Positions 27,956 to 38,664 of a stretch of 64,000 nucleotides of DNA are shown one piece after another. How positions within the stretch are numbered: position 1 is the stretch's first letter; each line of letters starts with the position of its first letter. The notes below the pieces were generated by a model. It did not search any database. It was not told the origin of the DNA and was given only the letters and a program-made list of their open reading frames with translations. The DNA is from TMP-86 sp046347195. GTDB taxonomy: Bacteria > Pseudomonadota > Gammaproteobacteria > Steroidobacterales > Steroidobacteraceae. The position numbers and the translations under genes were made by a program. The DNA lies in contig JAXMGQ010000003.1 of assembly GCA_046347195.1 (NCBI GenBank), forward strand, positions 102,898 through 166,897, in the 5' to 3' direction.

Positions 27956-28721
27956 GCCGGCCCGGCGGCCCTACGGGCGGTTGATCGGCATCGCCGTCGT
28001 CGCGGCACTGGGCTTCGTCATCGCCTTCCTGCCGGCATCCCTCGCGCTGCGGTTCCTTCCCGCCGAGATGAGCGTGACCGAGGCCGGCGGGACGCTGTGG
28101 CATGGCTCCTTCACGGGCGTGGGACTCAAGGGCCGGCCGGTGGGCGATGTCGAGTGGCGGCTGCATCCGTTGCCGCTGCTCACCGGCAGGCTTTCCGCGA
28201 CGGCACGGTGGGTGAAGCAGGAGATGACGCTGGATGCAGAGATCACCGCCTCGCGCTCACAGGTGGCGCTGCACGCGGTCCATGGCGAGGGCGCCGTGCA
28301 ATCCTTCGCGGACCTCGGGCTGACCCGGGGATGGGAAGGCCGAGTGCAGGTGGCGCTGGAGGATTTCTCGATCAAGGATCGACGCATCACCGCGGCGGCC
28401 GGGCGCATCGGCTTCTCGCACCTGCAGTCGGCGCAGTTCGCCAGTGCCGACCTCGGCGGCGTGGAGGTGATCTTCGGGCCCGATGCCGTGCAGGCGGATG
28501 GGTCCGCCACCGCCTCGGTGAAGGACACGGGCAGCGGACCGCTCGAACTCGCAGGAACGGTCAGCGCACAACCTGCCCAGGGCACCGCCACGCTGTCGGG
28601 CACCGTCAAGGAGCGCGGCCCGTTGCCGCCGGCGCTCACCGGGCAGTTGCAGAACCTGGCGCAGATGCGCGGACGGGATGCCGCCGGCCGCATCCCGCTC
28701 GACATCGAGTTCTCGATCTAG
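27921..28721 (+). CDS. gspN: Type II secretion protein GspN
   Basis: 266 residues. One N-terminal membrane helix (about 21-42) is followed by the GspN-type periplasmic beta-rich domain starting SVTEAGGTLWHGSFTGVGLKGRPVGDVEWRLHP, diagnostic of the family. GspN is an accessory type II component found in only some systems; its role is not settled. The start inside gspM gives a leader rich in Arg and Pro. The stop lies 4 bases before the convergent addA-like gene. Confidence 0.9.
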   Translation: MPASRSPKRTPEPARRPYGRLIGIAVVAALGFVIAFLPASLALRFLPAEMSVTEAGGTLWHGSFTGVGLKGRPVGDVEWRLHPLPLLTGRLSATARWVKQEMTLDAEITASRSQVALHAVHGEGAVQSFADLGLTRGWEGRVQVALEDFSIKDRRITAAAGRIGFSHLQSAQFASADLGGVEVIFGPDAVQADGSATASVKDTGSGPLELAGTVSAQPAQGTATLSGTVKERGPLPPALTGQLQNLAQMRGRDAAGRIPLDIEFSI

Positions 28722-28725
28722 CGAT

Positions 28726-31700
28726 CTAACCCCGCCATTCGCGGAACGCGCGCAGCAGCGGGAAATACAGCGCCACCCGAACTGGCTCCGGACCCAGTCG
28801 CCGCGCCACCTGTGCATATCGCCGCAGTTGCGGGGCATAGCGCTGCAGCTCAGAGTCGAGGAAGGAGTCGAGCTGGCCGCCCACGTGAACGCTGGTCTTG
28901 TAGTCGATCACCCAGCGCTCGCCCTCGAGCACGAAGGTGCGATCCAGCACCACGTTGATGATCTGTCCCTCGATGCGTGCCGTCAATGCGAGCTCCCGGT
29001 CCTCTCCCGGCCGGCCATCCTGCAGGATCCAGCGGCCCCGATCATCGCCGAGCACGGCCAGCAGCGCCTCGATCACCCGATCCACGGCGCCCTCGATCTG
29101 CTGCACCGGCACCCCGCGCGCCTCGAACCAGCGCGCGTGCAGGGCGCGCGCGGCGCGCACGCCCGCCGCCGCCTGCGGATGCACCCGCAGCCGCTGCAGG
29201 CAGGCGTGCACGCGAACGCCCACCTGCCGCGCGGTCTCCCCGGCCCAGTCGAAAGGAGGAGCCGGTGCGGGAACCGGCACGGGCTCGGCTACCGACGGCG
29301 TCCACAGGACAGGCGGCACCCAGTTCGCCGGCAGCCGGTTCAGGGGCGGGCCCGTCTCGTCCGCGGCCGGCGCGAGCGCCTGGTCCGTCGGTTCGAATCG
29401 AGCTTCCATGATCGGCCAGAGCACCCGCATCAGGCTGGAGGATTCCGGCGTGAAAGGGGCATCCGCCGCCCGGTCGCGCCGCTCGGTGCAGCCCGACAGG
29501 TGCAGTTCGCGCCGGGCGCGCGTACAGGCCACGTACAGCAGGCGCTGCGCTTCGAGCCGCTGCGCCTCCTTCGTGCAATGTCGCAGGAACTCCACCAGCG
29601 GATCCGATTCCTCACCCACCTCGTCCCGGGCCGCGAGCACGAAGCCGGCGCGGTCCTCGCGCGAGAAGGCATGGGCGAGCAGGAACCCGCCCGCATCTGC
29701 CCGCGCCTTCGCCTCCAGCCGCGGAACGAACACCGCGTCGAACTCCAGACCCTTGGACTTGTGGATGGTCATGATCTCGATGGCCTGCTCGCCCGGATCC
29801 GCCGGAAACAGGTCGGCAAACGCCGCTTCCACCTGCGCCGGATCCACCATGCCCCGCTTCTCGAGCTCGGCGAGCCGCTCGAAGGCGCGGCGCGCGTTGG
29901 CCACATCCACCGTCTCGAGGTGGGTGCTCGCGCCACCGAGCGCCAGCCACACGCGCTCCACCCAGCGCGCGAACCCGCTCTGGTCCCGCGCCGCGAAGCC
30001 CTGCGTCATCGTGGCGACGAAACGCCGCGCCCGCGCGGCGCCATCGCTCCCCAGCCGCGACAGCGTCGACTCCGCCTGCAAGGCCTCCCAGGGGGGCGCA
30101 CCGCCCTCGGCCAGCGTGGCGAGATCCGCAAGATCCAGCCCGACCCAGGGACCGCGCAGCAATGCGAACCAGGCGATCCGGTCATCGGCGTGCAGCAGCG
30201 CGCGGGTCAGCATGATGATGTCGCTCACCACCGCCGTGTCCTGCAGCCGTCCGATGTCCAGCGCCCGGAACGCAAGCCCCCTGGCGCCCAGCGCCTCGAT
30301 GATGGGCAGGGCATGCGCCTTCTGGCGCACGAGGATGGCGGCGCGCAGCTTGCCACCTTCGCGCAGCATCCCGGCCAGCGTCGCGGCGATGAACGCGGCC
30401 TCGTGTGCCGGGGTGTCGAAGGACCGCGCATGGGCGCCGGCCGCGGCCTCATCCACCCGCGCCATCGACACCGCCGGCGTGAAGGCGATGGCGCCACGAT
30501 GGCGGTCATCACGCCGCGGGAACACCCGGGCGAAGGTGGCATTGACCCAATCCACCAGCGGCGCCTGCGCGCGGAAATTGCTGGTCAGGCGCACGGGCTC
30601 GAGCTTCACGGCGCCCAGGCCCTCCTGCGCGAGGTCCAGGAACACCCGCACTTCGGCTTCCCGGAAGCCGTAGATGGACTGCATCGGATCGCCCACGCAG
30701 AAGAAGGTGCGGCCATCGCCCGACTCCCACCCGGCGGTGAGCAGGCGGAACAGGCCGAGCTGCGCGTCGGAGGTGTCCTGGAATTCATCGACCAGGATGT
30801 GCTCGATGCGATGGTCCAGCAGCAGCGCCAGATCAGTGGGCTCGGACTCCCGGCCGAGAGCCTGCAGTGCCGCGAGGAACACCGCCTGGAAATCGGCCAC
30901 CGCGTGCTGCCGGAAGACGCGCTCGAGCTCGGCGGCGCCCAGGATGAGCACCCTCGAGAGCGCGCGGACCCGCTCCCACTGCGCATCGTCGTATCGATCT
31001 TCCGGCAGTTGCCTGACCGCGGCGAGCGCCTCGCGAGCCTCCGGAATGCGGGCCAGTTCCTCGATCAGCCCGGCCATGGGACGCTTGTCATCGCAGCCGG
31101 GAGGAAAGCCGAGCGTGACGTTGAGCGCCGTGGGCTTGCGGAACTCGTTCTTGCCGGTCAGCACGAGGTTGGCCAGCTCCCGCCATTGCAGGACCAGCGC
31201 GGCACGGGGTGCGAGCTGCGCCGGAGGGTCCCGCCAGGATCCGAGCACGGCGCTGCCAGCCGGCAGTCGCTGCCCAGCGCCCGCCAGCAGGCGGTGCAGT
31301 TCCGGCAACCGTTCCGCGCCGATGAGGGCCGCCGCGCGCTCGAGCTGCCGCTCGATGAGCAGCGCGAGGTCCTCATCCAGCGCCGCGCGGACCTCGCGTT
31401 CGTGCTGCTCGTCGAATTCCGCCGTCGCGTGCAGGCGCCCGGCCAGCCATTCCAGCCAGCGGCTGCGCGAGCCGAGCATGGAGGCGATGCCATCGCGCGC
31501 CACCCACCAACGCTCGTCATTGAGCTCGAGCGCACGATCGATGGCGCGGCGGAAGGGTGGGCCCGCCTCCCCGTCCAGCGCGCGCGCCGCAGCCTCCTGG
31601 TAGTACGGCAGGCAGTCCTCGGCGACATCGATGCGTCCACCGGCGCCCGCCGTCACCGGCAGCTGCGCGGCGAGCCAGGCACAGAATCCGTCGATGGTCT

Positions 31701-32070
31701 GGATGCGCAGCCGAGTCGGATTTTCCGACAGGTCGATGCGCCGCTCCATCAAATGACGGTGTGCGGCGCAGGCCAGCTCCCAGCTTCGCAGGTCCAGATC
31801 ACCCCGATCGCCCCGGCTCGCCGCCCGCAGCGCATCCAGCGCCCGCGTGCGCATCTCGGCCGCGGCCTTGCGGGTGAAGGTCAGCGCCAGGATGCGCTCG
31901 GGCTGCTCCACGCGCGCCAGCAGCGCGAGCAGACGTTGTGTGAGCAGCGTGGTCTTGCCCGATCCTGCCGGCGCCTGCACGAGCACGGAGCGGGTGGGGT
32001 CGATGGCGATCGCCCGGGAGGCCGCATCCGCGGGCTCCGGTGTTGGCATCCCTTGGGGACCTCGCTGCAT
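28726..32070 (-). CDS. AddA-like ATP-dependent helicase/nuclease (UvrD superfamily)
   Basis: 1114 residues. UvrD-type superfamily 1 helicase: Walker A QAPAGSGKTTLLTQRLL, motif Ia LALTFTRKAAAEMR, Walker B ILVDEFQDTSDAQ, then VGDPMQSIYGFREAEV and MTIHKSKGLEFDAVFVPR, with the RLLYVACTRARREL motif VI. The last 300 residues carry a PD-(D/E)XK nuclease (VLDRTFVLEGERWVIDYKTS). This fits the AddA/RecB role of double-strand break end processing. It starts at ATG 32070, right after the addB-like gene. No RecC or RecD is present. The start at 32157 is rejected because it overlaps the upstream gene. Confidence 0.9.
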   Translation of the reverse strand: MQRGPQGMPTPEPADAASRAIAIDPTRSVLVQAPAGSGKTTLLTQRLLALLARVEQPERILALTFTRKAAAEMRTRALDALRAASRGDRGDLDLRSWELACAAHRHLMERRIDLSENPTRLRIQTIDGFCAWLAAQLPVTAGAGGRIDVAEDCLPYYQEAAARALDGEAGPPFRRAIDRALELNDERWWVARDGIASMLGSRSRWLEWLAGRLHATAEFDEQHEREVRAALDEDLALLIERQLERAAALIGAERLPELHRLLAGAGQRLPAGSAVLGSWRDPPAQLAPRAALVLQWRELANLVLTGKNEFRKPTALNVTLGFPPGCDDKRPMAGLIEELARIPEAREALAAVRQLPEDRYDDAQWERVRALSRVLILGAAELERVFRQHAVADFQAVFLAALQALGRESEPTDLALLLDHRIEHILVDEFQDTSDAQLGLFRLLTAGWESGDGRTFFCVGDPMQSIYGFREAEVRVFLDLAQEGLGAVKLEPVRLTSNFRAQAPLVDWVNATFARVFPRRDDRHRGAIAFTPAVSMARVDEAAAGAHARSFDTPAHEAAFIAATLAGMLREGGKLRAAILVRQKAHALPIIEALGARGLAFRALDIGRLQDTAVVSDIIMLTRALLHADDRIAWFALLRGPWVGLDLADLATLAEGGAPPWEALQAESTLSRLGSDGAARARRFVATMTQGFAARDQSGFARWVERVWLALGGASTHLETVDVANARRAFERLAELEKRGMVDPAQVEAAFADLFPADPGEQAIEIMTIHKSKGLEFDAVFVPRLEAKARADAGGFLLAHAFSREDRAGFVLAARDEVGEESDPLVEFLRHCTKEAQRLEAQRLLYVACTRARRELHLSGCTERRDRAADAPFTPESSSLMRVLWPIMEARFEPTDQALAPAADETGPPLNRLPANWVPPVLWTPSVAEPVPVPAPAPPFDWAGETARQVGVRVHACLQRLRVHPQAAAGVRAARALHARWFEARGVPVQQIEGAVDRVIEALLAVLGDDRGRWILQDGRPGEDRELALTARIEGQIINVVLDRTFVLEGERWVIDYKTSVHVGGQLDSFLDSELQRYAPQLRRYAQVARRLGPEPVRVALYFPLLRAFREWRG

Positions 32071-32072
32071 CT

Positions 32073-34720
32073 TCAGTCCTGCTCGCCCGTCCCGGTTGCC
32101 TCGATCAGCGAGGAGCCCCCCGCGCGCACGATCCGGCACAGACCGGCGAGCAGGCATTCATCGCAGGCGCCGCGCGAAGGCGCCACCCTGGCATCGCCGC
32201 GCCGCAGCTCAGCGGCGATGTGTTCGAGCCTATCGCGCCACAGCCCGAGCTCCTGCTCGAGGCTCGCGGATTCGAGGTTCCGGGATCGAGGCGTGGCGAC
32301 ACCGGGCAACACCCGCGCATCCTCGGCGACGCCACAGAAGCGCTGCTTCGCTGCATGGACCTGCGCATAGGCGACGCCGGCCAGGCGATCGGGAGAGGCG
32401 AGTGCGTACGCCGGCAATTGCGGATTCGACGGCCGATCTTCGTACCAGTCGGCGGCCACGCTCGAGGTCTTGTAGTCGAGCAGCACCCGCCGTCCATCCG
32501 CGAGCCGGTCGACGCGATCGATGCGCAGGTCCAGCTGCAGTCCTGCCAGCTCCAGCCGCCCGGGCGACTCCAGTGCCTCCACCTCGAAGGGCTCGCGCCT
32601 GGCCTCGAGCTCGAGCCAGCGCGGCAGCACCTTCTCGAGGCGCCGGCGTTCGCGATCACACCACTGCTCACCCGGATTGCGCTCGCGCGCGGCGGCTCCC
32701 ACCGCCCGCTCGGCGGCCGCGGCCACCAGCGCTGCCCGATCGGCGGTCGAGGCGAGCGCCAGGGCATCGCGCGTCCTGAGGGAGCGCCAGAGGTGCTCCA
32801 GGCAACGGTGCAGGATGATGCCGCGCTCGCGCGGAGTGAATCCCGGCTGCGGTAATTCCAGCGGCTGCGCCGACAGACGCACGGCGGCGAATCCGCGAAA
32901 CGGGCAGCGCGATTGCTCACGCAGGGTTCGCACCCCGCCGGCCATGGGGCCCGCCGGCATGGCAGGAGCCGGTTCATTCACCGCGCGTTCTTCGAGGAGC
33001 GGCGCGGCCTCGGCATACGCGCGCCAATGCGGCATCTCCTTCACCTCATCGGCGGGGCCCGGTTCGCCGAAAATGGTGGCGACCCTGCCCGTACCACCCT
33101 CCGACGCAGTGCTGCACACGAGGGTGGCGGCCCGCGACCGCCAGCGCTTCAGCAGCTCGTGCGCACGAGCGGACTGGCCCTCGGCGCTCGCGCTGTCGAT
33201 GCCGTATGCCGCTGCAGCTGGACCGGCAGCAGTGGCAGGGGTTGGGGTGCGGGCGGCCACTGATCCGCGCCACAACCGCTCATCCACAGGGCATCCACAT
33301 CCAGCCAGGGGTCCAGCGCCCGGCCACTGACCCAGACCGGCGCGGTGCCCGTCTGTGGCTGGAAGGCGGTGTCGCCGGCGGCACGGACGAGGATGCGGAC
33401 GGCCTGCGCCAGGCTCAGCGACCCGAAGGATGCCCCCGGCGCGAGCCAGCTCGTGCAACAGTTCCCGCAACCGTTCCGCCGCCTGGAACGAACGGCTCGA
33501 CCAGCCGGCACGGTCGGCCCAGGGCCCTGCGCTCCAGGCCACCTCCAGCCGATGCGACCACTGGCTCATGCCCGCGGCGCCCTGCGCCGGCAGGGCCTCC
33601 TGCAGCGCCGTGGAGACGCTGCAGCGCCGGCATATCGGGCGGACCGCCCGCCTGGGTGAGCGTGCGGGCGGTGCGCAACCAGTGAGACAGCGGGGCCTCC
33701 CCACCGGCATGCCGGCGAAGTTCACGGTCGAGCCGCGCACTCGCCAGCCGGTCCGGCTCACCTGCCTGCAGCGCAGGAGCGCGCAGGAGCGCCGAGAAGC
33801 GGATGAAATCCAGCGGCTCGACCAAGGCCTGGGTCGACTCCAGGACGAGCCATACCGGCTCGTACGTGGTCAGGGGCGTGCCGCCGGCGATGGCGTACAG
33901 CGGGGCATCGCGGCGTTCCTGCAGCCCGAACCGTCCCGGTGCCAGCTGCGCATCGAAGGCATCGGTGAGGGACTCCCGTCGTCCGGCCAGGTCCGTGAAC
34001 ACCACGAAGGCGCGAAAGGCCGGATCCTCGCGCAGCCGCTCGCCCAGCCACTGCGCGCAATGCGCAGCCTCGCTGGCCTCGCTGGCATGGACATGAACCT
34101 GCGAGACCCGTGGATCGCGAGCGGCGCGCAGTCCTGCCAGGGGTGCAAGGCCGTGCATCGCCAGCCAAGCCGCGGCGGCCGGCCGCCAGTCAGGGCCTTC
34201 GAGCGGAACCGGCGCCAGTTCCGTCGGGCCGACCCGCGCCGGCAGCGTGTGGGCAGGCACGGCCCGTAATTCGCGGCAACGGGCCTCGAAGCCGCGCATC
34301 CACAGGCCGAGGGCGCGGGTCTCGGCGCACGGAAATGCCTGCAGCGAGCCCGGCGGAATGCGGTAGTCGGCCAGGGCTCGCGCTGCTTCACGGGCGGCGC
34401 GGGCGGCCCCGGCGATGTCCATGAACCCACCGGCTTCCGCTGGCGCCGATGACCTCGCGCCAGATCTCGCGCTCCTCGACCGGCTCGAGCACCCGCGGGG
34501 CGGAAGGGTCCTCCGCCGCCTGCGATTCGTAGGTCTCGCGCAGCCAGCCATCGAATTCGCGGATCCTGGGGGTCGGCCAGACCGCACGCCCCGTGGCAGC
34601 GAAATGGCGTTCCAGCCGGTCGACCAGGAGCGAGCGCACCTGCGATCCGGGAGCGAGCACGGTGCGCCCTTCCGCGAGCGCGGCCAGCAGGGCATCGAGG
34701 CCTGCGGCGGGAGCGGTCAG
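32073..34720 (-). pseudogene. AddB-like PD-(D/E)XK nuclease, four apparent frameshifts
   Basis: Partner of the addA-like gene, matching the 'probable DNA repair protein' PD-(D/E)XK family. Reading across frames gives one continuous protein of roughly 880 residues: N-terminus with LLAALAEGRTVLAPGSQVRSLL (34.6 kb), a middle with VFTDLAGRRESLTDAFD, and a C-terminal nuclease with RIDRVDRLADGRRVLLDYKTS, ending in a Cys cluster (CDECLLAGLC) suited to an iron-sulfur site. Frame changes are needed near 34437, 33608, 33433-33437 and 33209, mostly at short C runs. Single-base corrections restore the family sequence each time, so sequencing error is more likely than decay. No ATG/GTG/TTG fits the N-terminus exactly; the start is uncertain. 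Confidence 0.75.
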
Positions 34721-35991
34721 CGTCGCGCCACCGGGGCCGTGGTGTCCACGACCTGCAGGTTGGGTTCCGCGGCGGCGATGCTCTCCAGGGTCTCCTCGAT
34801 GCGCTCGAACACCACCTTCAGCACCGCCGGCTCCGGCAGGTTGGTGATGCGGAAGGCGTTGCGGTATGGCACGTTGAAGCTCACGCCCGGTGCGACCAGC
34901 ACGTGCTTGTTCTCGAGCAGTTCCAGCGCGAAGGCCCGGTCATCGAAACCCGGCAGCACGTCCTCGCGCACCTCGACGAAGGAATACAGCGCGCCCATGG
35001 GCCGAGCGAGCCGCAGGAAGCGGCTGGCAGCAACCCCCTCGAGGATGGCCTGGCGGGACTCGTACAGGCGCCCCCCCGGCCGGGTGAGCTCGCGGATGCT
35101 CTGGTAGCCGCCCAGTGCCGTCTGCACGGCCCACTGGCCGGGGACGTTGCTGCACAAACGCAGCGAACCGAGCAGCTCGAGCGCCGCGAGGTACTCCTGT
35201 GCGTGCTCGACATCGCCCGAGAACGCCGCCCAGCCGACGCGGTAGCCACAGGCGCGGTAGACCTTGGACAGGCCGCTGAGCGTGCAGCACAGCGTCGCGT
35301 GCACCAGCGTCGCCATCGGCACGAACTGTGCGCCGTCGTAGAGGATCTGGTCGTAGATCTCATCGCTCAGCACCACCAGCCGATGCTCCTCGGCGAGCCG
35401 CGCAATGGCCTCCAGCACCTCGCGCGGATAGACCGCGCCGGTGGGATTGTTCGGGTTGATGATGACGATGGCGCGCGTCCGGCGGGTGATCAGCGAGGCG
35501 ATTTCCTGCGGATCGGGCACGAAGCCGCGCTCGGGCCGGCAGGGATAGTGCACCGCCCGGCCATTGTTGAGGTTCACCGCGGCGGTCCACAGCGGATAGT
35601 CCGGGCTCGGAACGAGCACCTCATCGCCCGGATTGAGCAGCGCGCGCAAGGTGAGGTCGATGAGCTCCGACACGCCGTTGCCGATGAACACCTCCTCGGC
35701 GCTCACGCCCCGCACGCCCCGCTCCTGCTGCTGCATCACCACCGCCTCGCGGGCCGGGAAGATGCCCTTCTGGTGACCATAGCCCTCGCTGTGCCGCAGG
35801 TTCTCGATCATCGCCAGCCGCATGGTCTCGGGCGTGCGGAACCCGAAGGCATAGGGGTTGCCGATGTTCAGCGAGATGATGTCGTAGCCCCGACGCTCCA
35901 GCTCCTGCGCCCGATGGGCGAGCCGGCCACGGATCTCGTAGCGGACATTGGCGAGGCCCTCGCTGGCCTTGAATGGCTTGCGCTGTTTCAT
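34717..35991 (-). CDS. Class I/II aminotransferase (AlaA-like)
   Basis: 424-residue PLP-dependent aminotransferase. It has IISLNIGNPYAFGF, IFIGNGVSELIDL, PDYPLWTA, the cofactor-contact motif INPNNPTGAVY, DEIYDQILYDG, the Schiff-base Lys in SGLSKVYRACGYRVGW, and the C-terminal FRITNLP (Arg binding the substrate carboxylate). These best match AlaA-type alanine/glutamate-pyruvate transaminases. The ATG overlaps the end of the oppF-like gene, so it belongs to the transporter operon. Confidence 0.9.
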   Translation of the reverse strand: MKQRKPFKASEGLANVRYEIRGRLAHRAQELERRGYDIISLNIGNPYAFGFRTPETMRLAMIENLRHSEGYGHQKGIFPAREAVVMQQQERGVRGVSAEEVFIGNGVSELIDLTLRALLNPGDEVLVPSPDYPLWTAAVNLNNGRAVHYPCRPERGFVPDPQEIASLITRRTRAIVIINPNNPTGAVYPREVLEAIARLAEEHRLVVLSDEIYDQILYDGAQFVPMATLVHATLCCTLSGLSKVYRACGYRVGWAAFSGDVEHAQEYLAALELLGSLRLCSNVPGQWAVQTALGGYQSIRELTRPGGRLYESRQAILEGVAASRFLRLARPMGALYSFVEVREDVLPGFDDRAFALELLENKHVLVAPGVSFNVPYRNAFRITNLPEPAVLKVVFERIEETLESIAAAEPNLQVVDTTAPVARR

Positions 35992-36809
35992 GAAGGCGAG
36001 GATAGCGGATTTGCGCCGCCGGAATCCGCGAGATGCGGCACGGCGGCGATCAACGACTGCGTATAGGGATGTCGCGGAGAATCGAGCACCTCCCGGGTGG
36101 TCCCCGACTCCACGATGCGACCCTGGTACAGCACATGGACGCGGGTCGCGATCAGCCGGACCAGCGCCAGGTGGTGGCTGATGAACAGCAGTGCCGTGCC
36201 CGCCTGCCGTTGCAGGTCGAGCAGCAGGTTCACGATCTGCCCCTGGATGGACACATCCAGCGAACTCACCGGCTCATCGCAGATGAGCAGCCGCGGCTCG
36301 CAGATCATCGCCCGCGCGATCCCGATGCGCTGGCATTGGCCGCCGCTGAAGCTGCGCGGGTAGCGCTGCGCATCGGCGGCCGTGAGGCCCACCCGCTCCA
36401 GCGCCGCCGACACCCGCTTTGCGCGCGTCGCCGGGTCCAGTTCCGGCCGCAGCGCCCGCAACGGCTCGGCCAGCGCCTCGCCGGCCGTCAGCCGCGGATT
36501 GAGGCTGCCGAAGGGGTCCTGGAACACCATCTGCACGAGTTGCCGGCGCCGGCGAAGCTCGCGCGGCGGCAGCCCCAGCCAGTCCTCACCCAGCAGCCGC
36601 ACCCCACCCGAGGCGGGGGCACGAGCCGCAGCACGGCGCGCGCCAGCGTCGATTTCCCGGACCCGGACTCCCCGACCAGCGCCACGCTCTCGCCCGCCTG
36701 CACGTCGAGGCTCACGCCCTGCAGGGCCGGTCGCGGCGCGGTGCGCGCGCCAAGTCCCGAGCGCCGGTACCGCACGGTGAGATCGCGCACCTCGAGCACG
36801 GGGAGTCGG

Positions 36810-36813
<4 letters not shown>
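35988..36813 (-). pseudogene. OppF/DppF-like peptide ABC transporter ATPase, two apparent frameshifts
   Basis: ATP-binding subunit of an oligopeptide-type importer. Walker A (VALVGESGSGKSTLAR) is in one frame at about 36.68 kb; the rest, with VFQDPFGSLNPR, signature SFSGGQCQRIGIARAM and Walker B LLICDEPVSSLD, is in another. One extra base in the G-run at 36615-36619 (minus: CCCCC) and one in 36800-36803 would restore a single frame from an ATG at 36813, overlapping the previous stop (ATGA). The reconstructed length is about 275 residues. All ATPase motifs are present, so decay is unlikely and base-calling error is likely. Confidence 0.8.
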
Positions 36814-37788
<975 letters not shown>

Positions 37789-37799
<11 letters not shown>

Positions 37800-38664
37800 G
37801 GGTGGGCTCATCCAGGGCGTCGCGCAGGCCATCGCCGACGAGGTTCAGGCACAGGAGCAGCAACGTGAGATAAGCGCCCGGGATCAGCAGCATCCAGGAC
37901 GCGGATTCCATCTCGGCGGCCCCTTCCGCGATCAGTGTGCCGAGGCTCGCCTGCGGTTCCTGCACACCGAGGCCGAGGAAGCTCAGGAAGCTCTCGAACA
38001 GCACCACCTGCGGTACCGTGAGCGTGGCGTAGACGATGACCGGGCCCAGCAGGTTCGGCACCACGTGCACGAGGATGATGCGCAGCGGAGTCGATCCGCC
38101 GAGCCGCGCCGCATCGATGTACTCGCGCTGGCGGATGCTCATCGCCTGGCCGCGCACGATGCGTGCCATCGTCAGCCAGCCCACCGCACCGATGGCGGCG
38201 AACAGCAGCAGCACGCTGCGCCCCAGGATGACGGTGAGGAAGATCACGAAGAAGATCAGCGGCAGGCCGCTCAACACCTCGATCAGGCGCATCATCGCCT
38301 GATCGGTCCGTCCGCCGGCGTAGCCTGCGATGGCGCCATACAGCACCCCGACGATCACGCTCACCGCGGTGGCGATGAGGCCGATGCCGAGCGAGAGCCG
38401 CGCGCCCGCGAGCGTGCGCACGAACAGGTCGCGGCCCAGGCGGTCGGTGCCGAACCAGTGCGCATCGGCGAGCGCCGGCGGCGTCGCGATGTGCGTCCAG
38501 TCGAGCGCGGCCACCTCGTGCGGGCTGAACGCCGCGCCGAACAGCGACAGCAGGATGAGCACCGCGATCAGCGCCGCGGCCAGGAACGACAACCGGTCCT
38601 GCCGGAACCGCTGCAGCGCGGATGGGAACACCGCTCCACTCGTGGGAACATCGCCCCCGTTCAC
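37789..38664 (-). CDS. OppC/DppC-like peptide ABC transporter permease
   Basis: 291-residue inner-membrane permease with an N-terminal span and about five further helices. HIATPPALADAHWFGTDRLGRDLFVRTLAGARLSLGIG is the hallmark of the OppC/DppC family, and EAARLGGSTPLRIILVHVVPNLLGPV is the EAA-type loop docking the ATPase. Start GTG 38664 overlaps the oppB stop (GTGA). It forms the pore with the OppB-like subunit. Confidence 0.93.

Noticed and set aside
28678..32370. A very long open frame on the plus strand opposite the addA-like gene
   Set aside because: It is antisense to a gene with complete helicase and nuclease motifs; its translation is rich in Arg, Gln, His and Gly with no domain, typical of GC-rich shadow frames.
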